From NCBI RefSeq assembly GCF_014334135.1, contig NZ_CP060497.1, positions 806,001-870,000 of the forward strand: a DNA stretch of 64,000 nucleotides. The letters are read 5' to 3'. Of the stretch, positions 37,876 to 46,876 are shown one piece after another. Both the position numbers and the translations under genes were made by a program. This stretch comes from Olivibacter sp. SDN3 (GTDB lineage: Bacteria; Bacteroidota; Bacteroidia; Sphingobacteriales; Sphingobacteriaceae). Numbering within the stretch: position 1 is the first letter of the stretch; each line of letters opens with the position of its first letter. The notes beneath the pieces are model-generated. The model made no database searches and was not told the origin of the DNA. It saw nothing but the letters and a program-made list of their open reading frames with translations.

Positions 37876-38131
37876 AAAAATCACCTTACGAAGTTAAGCG
37901 ATATAATTGTCATTTCCCTACCTTATGTATTTATTACTGTTATGATTATTGCAAAAAAAATGTCCAAGGCCAATATTTTCCGACAGCTAAAAGGATTTTC
38001 CTTGCACAGCTATCACTCATGCATTAAAAAATTTAAGAAAAAACTAATTTTTTTCACATAAAAAACTTTGTTTCTAATATTCTTTTATCGAATTTTAACA
38101 GCAATTAATTATTTACTTAAACAAAAGCAAT

Positions 38132-38614
38132 ATGGACAATTATAATTACGGAGATTCCATGAGCTCAGGCTTGCTGGCTGGCATAGGTGTCGTTGGCATG
38201 CTCATTTACTTAGCTATTATTGTTTTAACCGTCGCAGGCCTTTGGAAAATGTTTGAAAAGGCGGGCAAACCCGGTTGGGCGGCTATCATTCCGATATATA
38301 ATGTTATTATTATGCTCGAAATTGTTGGCAAACCGCTTTGGTGGATCATTGGTTTATTTATTCCCTGTGTAAACGTCGTGGTACTTATCTGGGTAACTAA
38401 CCTGTTGATGAAGTCTTTTGGAAAAGACACGGTATACACGGTTTTGGTTATCCTCTTCCCCTTTATCATTTATCCAATGATTGGTTTTGGAAGTGACCAA
38501 TATCAAGGGCCAAGTGCCGCGGAAGCTCGTGGGCAGAATTCCTTTAATCAATTTAAAAATTATAAAAATCCTTTCGACGAAGAAAATGAACCTCCTAAAG
38601 ATCCAACCGTTTAA
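38132..38614 (+). CDS. DUF5684-type small membrane protein
   Basis: A 160-residue membrane protein with four hydrophobic segments, roughly at residues 10-35, 48-62, 68-88 and 100-118, and a polar C-terminal tail. The block KPGWAAIIPIYNVI is the recognisable DUF5684 pattern, often seen in small proteins linked to signal peptidase I homologues. No signal peptidase is near here. Function is unknown. The next gene starts 29 nt inside its 3' end, so the two are coupled. Confidence 0.78.
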   Translation: MDNYNYGDSMSSGLLAGIGVVGMLIYLAIIVLTVAGLWKMFEKAGKPGWAAIIPIYNVIIMLEIVGKPLWWIIGLFIPCVNVVVLIWVTNLLMKSFGKDTVYTVLVILFPFIIYPMIGFGSDQYQGPSAAEARGQNSFNQFKNYKNPFDEENEPPKDPTV

Positions 38615-38945
38615 TACGTTTGTATCAAAGGCCGCATTAATATTGATCTGTAGCCAGGAATTGATGCACTGGCTACAGCATCACCTCATTCCCTGCCCCT
38701 TTAAATTTATTACGGGCATCGACTGTCCGGGCTGTGGATTTCAACGCTCCTTTCTGTTATTGATCCAAGGCCAGCTAAACGCAAGTATCCAACAATATCC
38801 GCCAACTATACCATTGCTTCTACTGGGCGCGTTCTTCCTCGTTAAACAGCGCTATGCATTTAAAAACAGTGAACAGATCGCTACCGTGCTTTCCTGCCTG
38901 GTAGGCATGCACATCTTGGTTTCGTATATTCAGAAAATATGGTAA
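38586..38945 (+). CDS. DUF2752 small membrane protein
   Basis: A 119-residue membrane protein of the DUF2752 family. The hallmark CPFKFITGIDCPGCGFQRS lies around residues 37-55 and is followed by two hydrophobic stretches. The start at 38586 is preferred: an in-frame Met at 38481 would add 35 basic residues unlike the family and overlap the upstream gene by 134 nt. With the chosen start the overlap is 29 nt. The function of this family is unknown. The conserved cysteines could bind a metal or form disulfides. Confidence 0.8.
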   Translation: MNLLKIQPFNTFVSKAALILICSQELMHWLQHHLIPCPFKFITGIDCPGCGFQRSFLLLIQGQLNASIQQYPPTIPLLLLGAFFLVKQRYAFKNSEQIATVLSCLVGMHILVSYIQKIW

Positions 38946-38956
38946 TAGAATGACCC

Positions 38957-39328
38957 TACTTTTTTTACGCAAAAAAGTACGTAAAAAGTTCCCACTTGGA
39001 TCTCCCGCTGCAAAGTTAGTGCATCAACTTGCAAACCGCAGGATCTCCTAGGTGGTTTTTTAGCGTTACGAAGGGGTATTGCAGGCAAAAGCACTGACCA
39101 CTGGCCTTCGAATGCTGTCGCATCCAAAATTTACATCTTGCAATCGGAGACACTTCCGTTCCCGTAAATTTCGAAGCGACGAGCTTTATTCGCAAAAGTT
39201 AATTTTCATAGGAGCTCATGAGACCGCGTAACTTAGTTCTTTGCTATCTTTCTTTCGCGGAGACCTTCGCTTTTTAAAGCGAAAGCTTGAATGCCTTTGA
39301 ACGCATACACGTATGAAAAAAGAAAGTA
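38957..39328. repeat. Hairpin-capped intergenic repeat, copy 2
   Basis: It fills the 391-bp gap between two convergent gene ends. The left hairpin is TACTTTTTT, loop TACGC, AAAAAAGTA (38957-38979); its stem differs from copy 1 yet keeps 9 pairs and a 5-nt CGC loop. Shared internal blocks include TAGTGC...TTGCAA and TTTACATCTTG at 39130-39140 followed by CCGTTCC. On the right, CTTTCTTT near 39250 can pair with AAAGAAAG near 39320 around a 60-nt insert that has its own TTCGCTTT/AAAGCGAA hairpin. No supported ORF is present. Confidence 0.55.
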
Positions 39329-39336
39329 GTGTAAAA

Positions 39337-40071
39337 TTACACCCTTGATGTAATATAATTATAATCTTTAATGATCGCTCGTAGAAACTGCAGCTCATCC
39401 ATCTCTTCGGGAATTTGGATGCCCATGGTGTCTTTAGCCTTCATGGCCATTTTATAGACCAACATATTATTGCCCGACTTACTAAAGTTACCGATTACCT
39501 CATGGATCAAGGTTACATCCCTGTCATTCAATTGCGCAACTTCAGGAAATAATGGATCATAGTCTTCTGTCGCGACCTGAGGGCGAAAAACAACTGCATC
39601 CAGCGAGGTACGGGGAACGGTTTTGATTAAAGTGGTACCGGCAACCAGATCGCCAATGCGCTGTTTACTCGGAGTTACTGCCGCACATACCAAGGCGCCC
39701 ACCTGCATGGTGATGGTAAAATCCACAAAACGGAACAGCCATCTCAAAAAATACTGACTTAAACTAGGCTGATAACCGTCTAAACTAATAACCTTTATGC
39801 GCAGCACCCGCTTTCCTACACTTTGCCCGTTGAAAAACACCTCACAAAGCAAATCATAAAAAACAAACAACAATCCAAAAATTACCAGCAAGGTTAAATT
39901 ACCACTATTATTAAATATAAGTCCCAAAGAAGATACAATGATGATGAAAAGCAAATATACGGCGAAGAAAATAGCAAAATCAAGAATACGCGCAGCAATC
40001 CTTTCTCCAACGCCAGCGACGTCATAGTCGATAGTAATGTTTTGAGAGGTGGTTACGCTGATATAATTCAT
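39337..40071 (-). CDS. RDD-family membrane protein
   Basis: A 244-residue RDD protein. The RDD domain covers about residues 12-155, with the hallmark RIAARILDFAIF near 24-35 and three membrane segments. A soluble tail of about 90 residues follows. RDD proteins are membrane transport or scaffold proteins of unsettled function. It is transcribed away from a SpoIIM-DUF4129-DUF4350-MoxR-DUF58 set. In Bacteroidota this RDD type is often part of that cluster, so I treat it as a divergent member. Confidence 0.85.
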   Translation of the reverse strand: MNYISVTTSQNITIDYDVAGVGERIAARILDFAIFFAVYLLFIIIVSSLGLIFNNSGNLTLLVIFGLLFVFYDLLCEVFFNGQSVGKRVLRIKVISLDGYQPSLSQYFLRWLFRFVDFTITMQVGALVCAAVTPSKQRIGDLVAGTTLIKTVPRTSLDAVVFRPQVATEDYDPLFPEVAQLNDRDVTLIHEVIGNFSKSGNNMLVYKMAMKAKDTMGIQIPEEMDELQFLRAIIKDYNYITSRV

Positions 40072-40376
40072 CCAAGCGAATTTATATCAAAATAGTCAAA
40101 TATAAAAACATAATAAGTGATCACATCACAATTTAACCAGTTGCTATATATGAGGGCCGATTACTTAAATATTTAGCTATAAATAATGTCTGTTTCCCAT
40201 TAATTATATTTACGAATCAACGTAAAAACAGCAAAAAACCAACACCTTGAGGGCTATATAGCAGTTGAGCCACTTTTAATACAAAAAATAACATTTGTGA
40301 AAAAAATCAATTTATCTTAGATTTACTACCATTACTGATAATTATAGAATGAAAATCCCTAAACTTTATTTCACAT
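40072..40376. other. Divergent intergenic region, RDD / SpoIIM-like gene
   Basis: 305 bp of AT-rich sequence serving both directions. TTG at 40295-40297 and TATCTTAG at 40313-40320 give a possible but imperfect promoter for the plus-strand operon, with a spacer of 15 bp that is shorter than usual. Nothing else was recognised. Confidence 0.4.
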
Positions 40377-41354
40377 ATGCGGGAGGCATTATTTGTTAAA
40401 CAGAACAGCGAAAAGTGGGAGGACTATGAAAAGATGGAAGTTAGTCATCCTGACGAGCTTGCTGAGCGGTTTATCGAAATCACGGACGATCTCGCTTATG
40501 CTAAGACCTTCTACCCTACTTCTAAAACCACTGCGTACCTCAATGGATTGGCAGCCCGCTTACATCAATCGATTTATACTAACAAACGGGAGAAAGCCAA
40601 TCGTTTTGTTACATTTTGGAAGATAGAGCTCCCACTGGTCTTTTATACATACCGCAAGCAGCTGTTGTACGCAGCAATTTTTTTCACCCTGTTTGCGCTT
40701 ATCGGCGCCTTTTCTGCTGCGCATGATGACACCTTCGTTCGATTGATATTGGGCGATACTTATGTTGACATGACCAATGCCAACATTGATAAGGGTGATC
40801 CTTTTGGCGTATATAAAGAAATGGACCCCTTTATGATGTTTATAATGATCGCATTAAATAACATAAAGGTCTCTTGTTTTGCCTTTTTGCTGGGCATACT
40901 TTTTTCGGTGGGCACCGTCGTATTGTTAATGTATAATGGCATTATGCTGGGTTCGTTCCAGTATTATTTTTTTAGCAAGGGATTAGGCGTAGCTTCCGTA
41001 CTGGTGATCTGGATTCATGGCACCTTAGAAATAGCGGCCATCATTTTCTCTGGCGCCGCCGGGCTGATATTGGGCAACAGCATCCTCTTCCCTAAGACCT
41101 ATTCGCGACTGGTCTCTTTCAAGCGAGGAGGGAAAGACGGTCTTAAGATTATTATAGGCTTAGTACCTATTTTCATAATAGCAGCAATCCTAGAGTCCTT
41201 CGTAACCAGACATACCGGGATGCCGACCTGGTTAAGCTCCTTTATATTGATTGCTTCGCTATTCTTTATCATCTGGTACGTTATCATTTATCCAAAAAAG
41301 GTTTTTTCGTTACAACATCAAAGGCAGCATGACAGGCAACAAGATGTCGTTTAA
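40377..41354 (+). CDS. Stage II sporulation protein M-like membrane protein
   Basis: A 325-residue member of the SpoIIM (DUF95) family. A soluble N-terminal 95 residues precede about six membrane helices spanning 100-315. Family patterns such as NNIKVSCFAFLLGI and IWIHGTLEIAAIIFSGAAGLILG are clear; the HGTLE box is typical. In non-sporulating bacteria this family travels with RDD and MoxR genes and its role is unknown. It begins the plus-strand operon, and the next gene starts 12 nt after its stop. Confidence 0.87.
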   Translation: MREALFVKQNSEKWEDYEKMEVSHPDELAERFIEITDDLAYAKTFYPTSKTTAYLNGLAARLHQSIYTNKREKANRFVTFWKIELPLVFYTYRKQLLYAAIFFTLFALIGAFSAAHDDTFVRLILGDTYVDMTNANIDKGDPFGVYKEMDPFMMFIMIALNNIKVSCFAFLLGILFSVGTVVLLMYNGIMLGSFQYYFFSKGLGVASVLVIWIHGTLEIAAIIFSGAAGLILGNSILFPKTYSRLVSFKRGGKDGLKIIIGLVPIFIIAAILESFVTRHTGMPTWLSSFILIASLFFIIWYVIIYPKKVFSLQHQRQHDRQQDVV

Positions 41355-41366
41355 AAATTTACACCT

Positions 41367-42275
41367 ATGAACCAAGTGGAACCAAAAATAGAATGCCGAA
41401 AGGTTAGAGACTTCAGTCAGACAATCAATGACAGTTTCACCTTTATTAAACAAAATTTCAGTGCACTGCTTAAGCCTCTTATCTACATTTGTGGTTTTTT
41501 CATTTTGGCTACCATTGCCAGTGGCGTTCTCCAACAGTTAAAGACCATTCGCATATTGGGTATAGCAAAAGCATCGCAGGGCTTTCAATCCTATTCACCA
41601 GACTTTTCTACCTACGCATTAGGCCTGGAGTATTTTTTACTGATACTTTTCAGCATCCTTACGGTCAGTGCGATTTACCTAGTTACCTTCTGCTATATCA
41701 AGCTATACAAAGATCAAGGTAATATGGCACCCACTATGGAAGCCGTTTGGACGCTTTTTAAGGAACATGCTATCCGCTTTTTCTTGGGTACAATCTTGTT
41801 GAGTATACTGATGTGTATAGGCTTTCTCCTATGTCTCATACCAGGCTTTTATTTCATGCCTATCGTCACTTTGGCACTTCCGATCATGGTTATGGAGAAT
41901 CTCAGTATAAGCGACTCCTTTTCCCGGAGTATGGCGCTACTGAAAGACAATTGGTGGCGAACCTTCGGATTGCTCTTGGTTGCAGGACTCATTGCCTATT
42001 TCAGTATGAGCATATTGGGTATTCCGGCAGCTTTACTAAATATCGGTGCTGTTTTTATTGAAAATTCACCTAACATTCTTTTTGCCGGGAGTATTTTCAG
42101 TTCTTTCCTTACAGGGGTTTCTCAGTTATTTTATGTTCTTCCTGCGATAGTGAGCGCACTTTGGTATTACAGTTTAAGCGAAGAAAAAGACGGTGGAGGG
42201 CTACTTGACCGAATAGATTCCTTCGGTACTGAAAAAACTCAAGGATCAACTGAATGGCCGGAAGAGGAGTATTAA
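41367..42275 (+). CDS. Multi-pass membrane protein of the MoxR cluster
   Basis: A 302-residue integral membrane protein with about six hydrophobic segments (near residues 35-55, 85-110, 140-170, 175-190, 205-235 and 240-270). The pattern LIPGFYFMPIVTLALPIMVMEN with a following SFSRSMALLKDNWWRTF resembles glycerophosphodiester-phosphodiesterase-type or DUF975-like membrane domains, without any catalytic domain. It lies between the SpoIIM-like and DUF4129 genes and is likely a structural partner in that system. No enzyme function is suggested. Confidence 0.75.
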   Translation: MNQVEPKIECRKVRDFSQTINDSFTFIKQNFSALLKPLIYICGFFILATIASGVLQQLKTIRILGIAKASQGFQSYSPDFSTYALGLEYFLLILFSILTVSAIYLVTFCYIKLYKDQGNMAPTMEAVWTLFKEHAIRFFLGTILLSILMCIGFLLCLIPGFYFMPIVTLALPIMVMENLSISDSFSRSMALLKDNWWRTFGLLLVAGLIAYFSMSILGIPAALLNIGAVFIENSPNILFAGSIFSSFLTGVSQLFYVLPAIVSALWYYSLSEEKDGGGLLDRIDSFGTEKTQGSTEWPEEEY

Positions 42276-42286
42276 CGCGTAATAAC

Positions 42287-43165
42287 ATGCATAAATTATT
42301 ACTATTTTTTGCTCGCGCAATTCGTTTACCCGATAGCTACTGTTCTTGTTTGACATTGCTTTCTAAAAAGAAAAAACAGCTAAGGGCAACGACACCTCTT
42401 TGTTCCGGCATCTTATATCTATTATTATTTGTTGTAGCAATACCCAGCGACCTAGCAGGCGTTCCTGCGGCTACCATAAGCTTTACTTCAGCAGCGATGA
42501 AGCAAGATACGCTTACCTCAACAAAAGCACAACGCAGCCCGTATACCGATACTTCTACCTTGCGGATAAGATCTTTTTCTCCGGAAAAATTGGCCGCCTA
42601 TAAAAAAGATCAAGCCTTTGACTATGCTGAAGAAATTGTCCCGATCACGTGGTGGCAGAAGTTAAAACATTGGTTTTACAATTTACTGCAAAAGACTTTT
42701 GTGAACCAGCGTTCCTTTACCGCCATCAAATGGCTCTTAGTCATCTTAGGGGCTGCGGCGCTTGTTTTCCTTGTATATAAACTTTCGGGAATGCAGCTAA
42801 TGGGCATTTTCGGAAAGAAGTCTGGTACACAGACAACTACTGCCCCACTGGAGGAAAACATTCATGCCATTAATTTTGAAGAGCAAGTGCAGCAAGCTAT
42901 TCTTCAGCAGAACTTTCGGCTAGCCGTGCGCTTACTTTATCTGAGGAGCCTAAAGAAGCTTACCGATAAGCACCTGATAGATTGGCGACCTGGTAAAACC
43001 AATCAGGCATATATTGCCGAAATTGATGCGAAGCCTACTAAAACGGCTTTTATAGGGCTTACCAACCAATTTGAATATGTTTGGTACGGAGACTTTCAAA
43101 TACAGTCGCAACATTTTAACCAGATAAGAGAGGCTTTTGCTTCTTTCGATAAAGAGCTAATTTAG
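42287..43165 (+). CDS. DUF4129 domain membrane protein
   Basis: A protein of about 292 residues with two membrane segments (near residues 40-60 and 140-165) and a C-terminal DUF4129 domain. The family core FRLAVRLLYLRSLKKL, then LIDWRPGKTNQ, lies near residues 210-245. DUF4129 resembles the C-terminus of transglutaminase-fused proteins in MoxR clusters. The start is uncertain: an upstream Met at 42254 overlaps the previous gene by 22 nt, while 42287 lies 11 nt after it; I prefer the latter. It is followed by DUF4350 after 10 nt. Confidence 0.78.
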   Translation: MHKLLLFFARAIRLPDSYCSCLTLLSKKKKQLRATTPLCSGILYLLLFVVAIPSDLAGVPAATISFTSAAMKQDTLTSTKAQRSPYTDTSTLRIRSFSPEKLAAYKKDQAFDYAEEIVPITWWQKLKHWFYNLLQKTFVNQRSFTAIKWLLVILGAAALVFLVYKLSGMQLMGIFGKKSGTQTTTAPLEENIHAINFEEQVQQAILQQNFRLAVRLLYLRSLKKLTDKHLIDWRPGKTNQAYIAEIDAKPTKTAFIGLTNQFEYVWYGDFQIQSQHFNQIREAFASFDKELI

Positions 43166-43175
43166 CAAAAACCAA

Positions 43176-44390
43176 ATGAAAGATTTAAAGACATATCTCT
43201 TTATTGCCGGCACCTTACTAGGCCTCTACCTTATTGTAGAGTATAATAAGCCCATCCCTGTCGACTGGACGCCCACCTTTAACAAGTCTGACAAAATTCC
43301 TTTCGGCACTTATGTGCTTTATCACGAATTACCTCGCTTATTCAGCGAAGGTATAAGCAGCTCTCGTCAATCGATCTACGAAGCACTAAATAATCGAACG
43401 GACAACGCCAATCTATTGATTGTTTCACCGAAGGTGAACATCAGTAATACCGACTATGAACGTATGAAGGCGTATATGGCCGATGGTCATGCTATTTTCA
43501 TAGCCTCCCATAGTTTCAATTATGCCTTTCTGGATTCCCTCAATTTAGCAATACAATCGAGAGACGTACTCTTTGCGAAAGACAGCCTAAATTTTCGTTT
43601 CACTAACTCCTTGCTCGATTCCAACAAGTTATACACCTATGAACGCGGTATTGGCGTCCATTATTTCAGTAAATTTGACACCACCAAAGCCGTAATTCTG
43701 GCCCGCAATAATAAAGATGATGCCAATTTTTTAAAATATGATTTTGGCAAGGGTTCGTTATTTCTACTAGCTTCTCCCGATTTTTTTAGCAATTACGCTT
43801 TACTAAGCCAAGACGGATCTACCTTTGCTTCGCATGCCCTGTCTTATTTGTCTGACCAGCGCAAGCTGCTGTTCGACGAGTATCAGCTTTTGGGTACGCA
43901 GGGGGCTCAATCGATACTGCGTGTTATTTTTGCAACACCATCCTTAAAATGGGCCTATTACCTCGCACTGTTCAGCATGGTCTTGTTTATCTTATATGAA
44001 ATCAAAAGGCGCCAACGTATCATCCCCGTAGAGGATCCCATGCGAAACACCAGTGTAGAATTTGCAAAAGTAGTGGGTGGCGTATATTACCAGCAGAGAG
44101 ACAACAAAGACATTGGCCATAAAAAAATCATCTATTTACTGAATTTTATACGGACAAACTATCGGTTAAAGACCAGTGAATTAAATGAAGAATTCGTTGA
44201 TTTACTTACCCATCGATCGGGCGTAGGACGAGAAACCATTGATAAGATTATACAGGAAATAAAGGAAGTGTACGGAGGTAAATACCTGAGTGACCAAGAA
44301 CTGATAACACTCAACAATAATATTGAAACTTTTTACGAACAATCAGGAACAACATGGAAGAAGAATTTTTCACAAAACGAACCGACTTAA
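43176..44390 (+). CDS. DUF4350 domain membrane protein
   Basis: A 404-residue protein with a signal-anchor helix at about residues 6-22, a soluble domain of the DUF4350 type (GTYVLYHELPRLF, then a receiver-like Rossmann region), a second membrane helix near 265-282 and a C-terminal cytoplasmic tail. DUF4350 proteins almost always sit beside MoxR and DUF58 genes. Its 3' end overlaps the MoxR gene by 37 nt, so their translation is coupled. It may present a ligand-binding domain to the periplasm; function is not established. Confidence 0.83.
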   Translation: MKDLKTYLFIAGTLLGLYLIVEYNKPIPVDWTPTFNKSDKIPFGTYVLYHELPRLFSEGISSSRQSIYEALNNRTDNANLLIVSPKVNISNTDYERMKAYMADGHAIFIASHSFNYAFLDSLNLAIQSRDVLFAKDSLNFRFTNSLLDSNKLYTYERGIGVHYFSKFDTTKAVILARNNKDDANFLKYDFGKGSLFLLASPDFFSNYALLSQDGSTFASHALSYLSDQRKLLFDEYQLLGTQGAQSILRVIFATPSLKWAYYLALFSMVLFILYEIKRRQRIIPVEDPMRNTSVEFAKVVGGVYYQQRDNKDIGHKKIIYLLNFIRTNYRLKTSELNEEFVDLLTHRSGVGRETIDKIIQEIKEVYGGKYLSDQELITLNNNIETFYEQSGTTWKKNFSQNEPT

Positions 44391-45331
44391 GTGCGCTTAA
44401 TACTGCAGTTGAAACCATCAAACAAACTCTTGCACAGGTTATCATTGGGCAACAGGAAATGATTGATCTCTTAATAGCAGGTATCTTGGCAGATGGTCAC
44501 TTATTAATTGAAGGCGTTCCGGGCGTAGCCAAAACGTTGAGTGCCAAACTTGTTGCCAAATGTATTGACGCGACATTCAGCAGGATACAGTTCACGCCGG
44601 ACCTGATGCCGTCAGACGTTTTGGGGACAGCGATTTTTAATCCGAAGACCGCTGACTTTGAATTTAAAAGAGGCCCTATCTTTGGCCATGTTATCTTAGT
44701 GGATGAAATCAACAGGGCACCGGCCAAAACGCAGTCGGCATTATTTGAGGTTATGGAAGAACGGCAGATCACCATGGATGGTATGTGCTATAAAATGGAT
44801 GATCCCTTTATCGTTTTAGCCACCCAGAACCCCATTGAACAGGAAGGAACATACCGTCTTCCCGAGGCACAGCTCGATCGCTTCCTCTTCAAGATTGAAG
44901 TGGGCTACCCGTCCCTGGTAGAAGAAACACAAATTCTTGCCAAGCATCATCATCAACGCACAGAAGAGCGTGTGCAAGCGATCAAAAGCATACTGAATGC
45001 CGAGCAGATTACGCAATATAGAAAGTTAGTAAAAGAGCTACATGTGGAAGATAAACTATTGGAGTTCGTGGCCAAAATAGTTTATCAGACAAGAAATCAT
45101 AAATCTTTATTTTTAGGCGGGTCGCCTCGTTCTTCTTTAGCTATTATTAATAGCGCCAAAGCAATCGCTGCCATGAACAGTCGCGACTTCGTCACACCTG
45201 ATGATATTACGAAAGTGGTGCTACCCGTATTGCGGCACCGGATTATGCTCACACCCGAAAAAGAAATGGAGGGTGTTACGCCTGATGATGTACTTAAACA
45301 AATTATAAGGAACATAGAGATACCGAGATAA
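44354..45331 (+). CDS. MoxR-family AAA+ ATPase
   Basis: A 325-residue MoxR-type AAA+ ATPase. The Walker A motif is EGVPGVAKT (residues 54-62), Walker B is VILVDEINRAP (near 114-124), and the lid domain follows, ending in DVLKQIIRNI. MoxR ATPases act as chaperones that insert cofactors or assemble complexes, usually with von Willebrand A or DUF58 partners encoded nearby. Here a DUF58 gene follows after 184 bp. It overlaps the DUF4350 gene by 37 nt. The client is unknown. Confidence 0.93.
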   Translation: MEEEFFTKRTDLSALNTAVETIKQTLAQVIIGQQEMIDLLIAGILADGHLLIEGVPGVAKTLSAKLVAKCIDATFSRIQFTPDLMPSDVLGTAIFNPKTADFEFKRGPIFGHVILVDEINRAPAKTQSALFEVMEERQITMDGMCYKMDDPFIVLATQNPIEQEGTYRLPEAQLDRFLFKIEVGYPSLVEETQILAKHHHQRTEERVQAIKSILNAEQITQYRKLVKELHVEDKLLEFVAKIVYQTRNHKSLFLGGSPRSSLAIINSAKAIAAMNSRDFVTPDDITKVVLPVLRHRIMLTPEKEMEGVTPDDVLKQIIRNIEIPR

Positions 45332-45366
45332 TTTCTCGAGACGTCTCAATTTATACGTTTTGACAT

Positions 45367-45434
45367 ATGAACCGTCCATAATGAAATTTCATTTCCTTCA
45401 CATAGGGAAATTTAAATTTATTCACGGATTTTAA
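45367..45434 (+). repeat. 28-bp repeat with two overlapping micro-ORFs, copy A
   Basis: The first 28 bp (45367-45394) are identical to the reverse complement of 51081-51108. The block opens ATG-AAC-CGT-CCA-TAA (peptide MNRP), whose stop overlaps a second ATG (TAATG). That second frame runs to 45434 and reads MKFHFLHIGKFKFIHGF. Copy B reads MKFHFHHPEKCKFLLW in the same layout. This copy sits 81 nt upstream of the DUF58 gene. It could be a translated leader or a promoter element. A palindrome GAGACGTCTC lies upstream at 45338-45347. Confidence 0.5.
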
Positions 45435-45515
45435 CTATTCAATTTATGTTCATGAGCCCTTCGGGGTTTGAACATGGCAAGCTCCATCTAGCCGGTGGAT
45501 TAAATTTATTTACAG

Positions 45516-46865
45516 ATGAAACGATTTTTTAATCTCTTCTATACGAATCTCTTTCTCTGCAATCGACTGTTCATCGCTCTGGGAACGGCCTCGTTCCTGT
45601 TTTTGCTTTCCTTTTTTTTCCCGTGGTTGGGTATCATCCCTTTTGTTTTTATCGTAGCAGTGCTTGCCACCTTCATCATTGACCTTTTACTCTTATATGG
45701 AAATAACCATTGGAAGGTTGTCAGTTCACGCGTCACCCCTTCGAAACTAAGCAATAGTGACGAGAACGAGATTCAATTACAGAGCATTAACTATTATCCT
45801 TTTACCGTAACACTGGGTATTATAGATGAAGTGCCTGTTCAATTTCAACGAAGGGATGTCTGGTTTAGGCAAAAGCTCCTTGGGAGGGCATATGGCACCA
45901 TTTATTACCAGCTACGTCCAACCAAACGCGGAGTGTATACTTTTGGGTTTATCAGAACCTTTGTGCAATCGCCCATCGGCTTCATTCAGCGACGATTTAA
46001 CGATGATGCCTCCATCCACCTTCCGGTTTACCCCTCTTTTCTCCAAATGCGCAGGTACGAACTGATGGCTATATCCGACCGGTTAACAGAGTACGGTTTA
46101 AAAAAAATCCGCAGGCTTGGTCATAGCATGGAGTTTGAGCAAATAAAAACTTACGTACAGGGTGACGATTACCGCACATTGAACTGGAAAGCCACCGCGC
46201 GCCATGGCAACCTGATGGTGAACGCTTATATTGACGAACGATCGCAACATGTTTATTGCATAATTGATAAATCGCGTGCTATGAAGATGCCTTTCAACGG
46301 TCTGACTCTGTTGGATTATGCTATCAATGCAAGCTTGGTACTTTCCAATGTCGCGCTTAAAAGAGAAGATAAAGCTGGGCTGATTACCGTTTCGGAAAAA
46401 ATAGGAAGTGTGGTGCCCGCCGATCGTCGACCGACACAGCTCCATTATATTATGGAGGTGCTGTTTAAAGAAAAAACCAGGTACCTTGAAACAAATATGG
46501 AGGCCTTATATAGTACGATGCGACGTACGTTAAGACAGCGTAGTCTGGTGGTATTGTTTACCAATTTTGAAAGTATTTCAGCTTTAAACCGGCAGCTTCC
46601 CTACCTCAAGAAGATTGCCCAATTTCATCTGCTGGTAGTGATATTTTTTGAAAACACCGAATTAACTACGTTAAGCTTAGCAAAAGCACGGGATGTGGAG
46701 GGTGTATACCTAAAAACCATCGCGGAAAAATTTGCCTATGAAAAGCGTCTGATTGTACGTGAACTGTCACGCCATGGTATCCAGTCCGTACTCACTCCTC
46801 CACACCTGTTAACGGTTAACGCAATCAATAAATATCTGGAAATAAAAGCAAAGCAAGGTATTTAG
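45516..46865 (+). CDS. DUF58 domain protein (MoxR partner)
   Basis: A 449-residue protein with two membrane helices at about residues 15-65 and a DUF58 domain at about 200-280. The signature GHSMEFEQIKTYVQGDDYRTLNW followed by KATARHGNLMV is clear when read across residues 208-240. A von Willebrand A-like fold then follows (YCIIDKSRAM, DxS-type metal site). DUF58 proteins are membrane partners of MoxR ATPases. It is the last gene of the cluster and is separated from moxR by 184 bp with its own repeat element, so it may be regulated separately. Confidence 0.88.
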   Translation: MKRFFNLFYTNLFLCNRLFIALGTASFLFLLSFFFPWLGIIPFVFIVAVLATFIIDLLLLYGNNHWKVVSSRVTPSKLSNSDENEIQLQSINYYPFTVTLGIIDEVPVQFQRRDVWFRQKLLGRAYGTIYYQLRPTKRGVYTFGFIRTFVQSPIGFIQRRFNDDASIHLPVYPSFLQMRRYELMAISDRLTEYGLKKIRRLGHSMEFEQIKTYVQGDDYRTLNWKATARHGNLMVNAYIDERSQHVYCIIDKSRAMKMPFNGLTLLDYAINASLVLSNVALKREDKAGLITVSEKIGSVVPADRRPTQLHYIMEVLFKEKTRYLETNMEALYSTMRRTLRQRSLVVLFTNFESISALNRQLPYLKKIAQFHLLVVIFFENTELTTLSLAKARDVEGVYLKTIAEKFAYEKRLIVRELSRHGIQSVLTPPHLLTVNAINKYLEIKAKQGI

Positions 46866-46876
46866 CAATTGAAGGT

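Noticed and set aside
38481-38585. Longer N-terminus for the DUF2752 protein
   Set aside because: The extra residues are basic, unlike the family, and come from another frame of the preceding gene.
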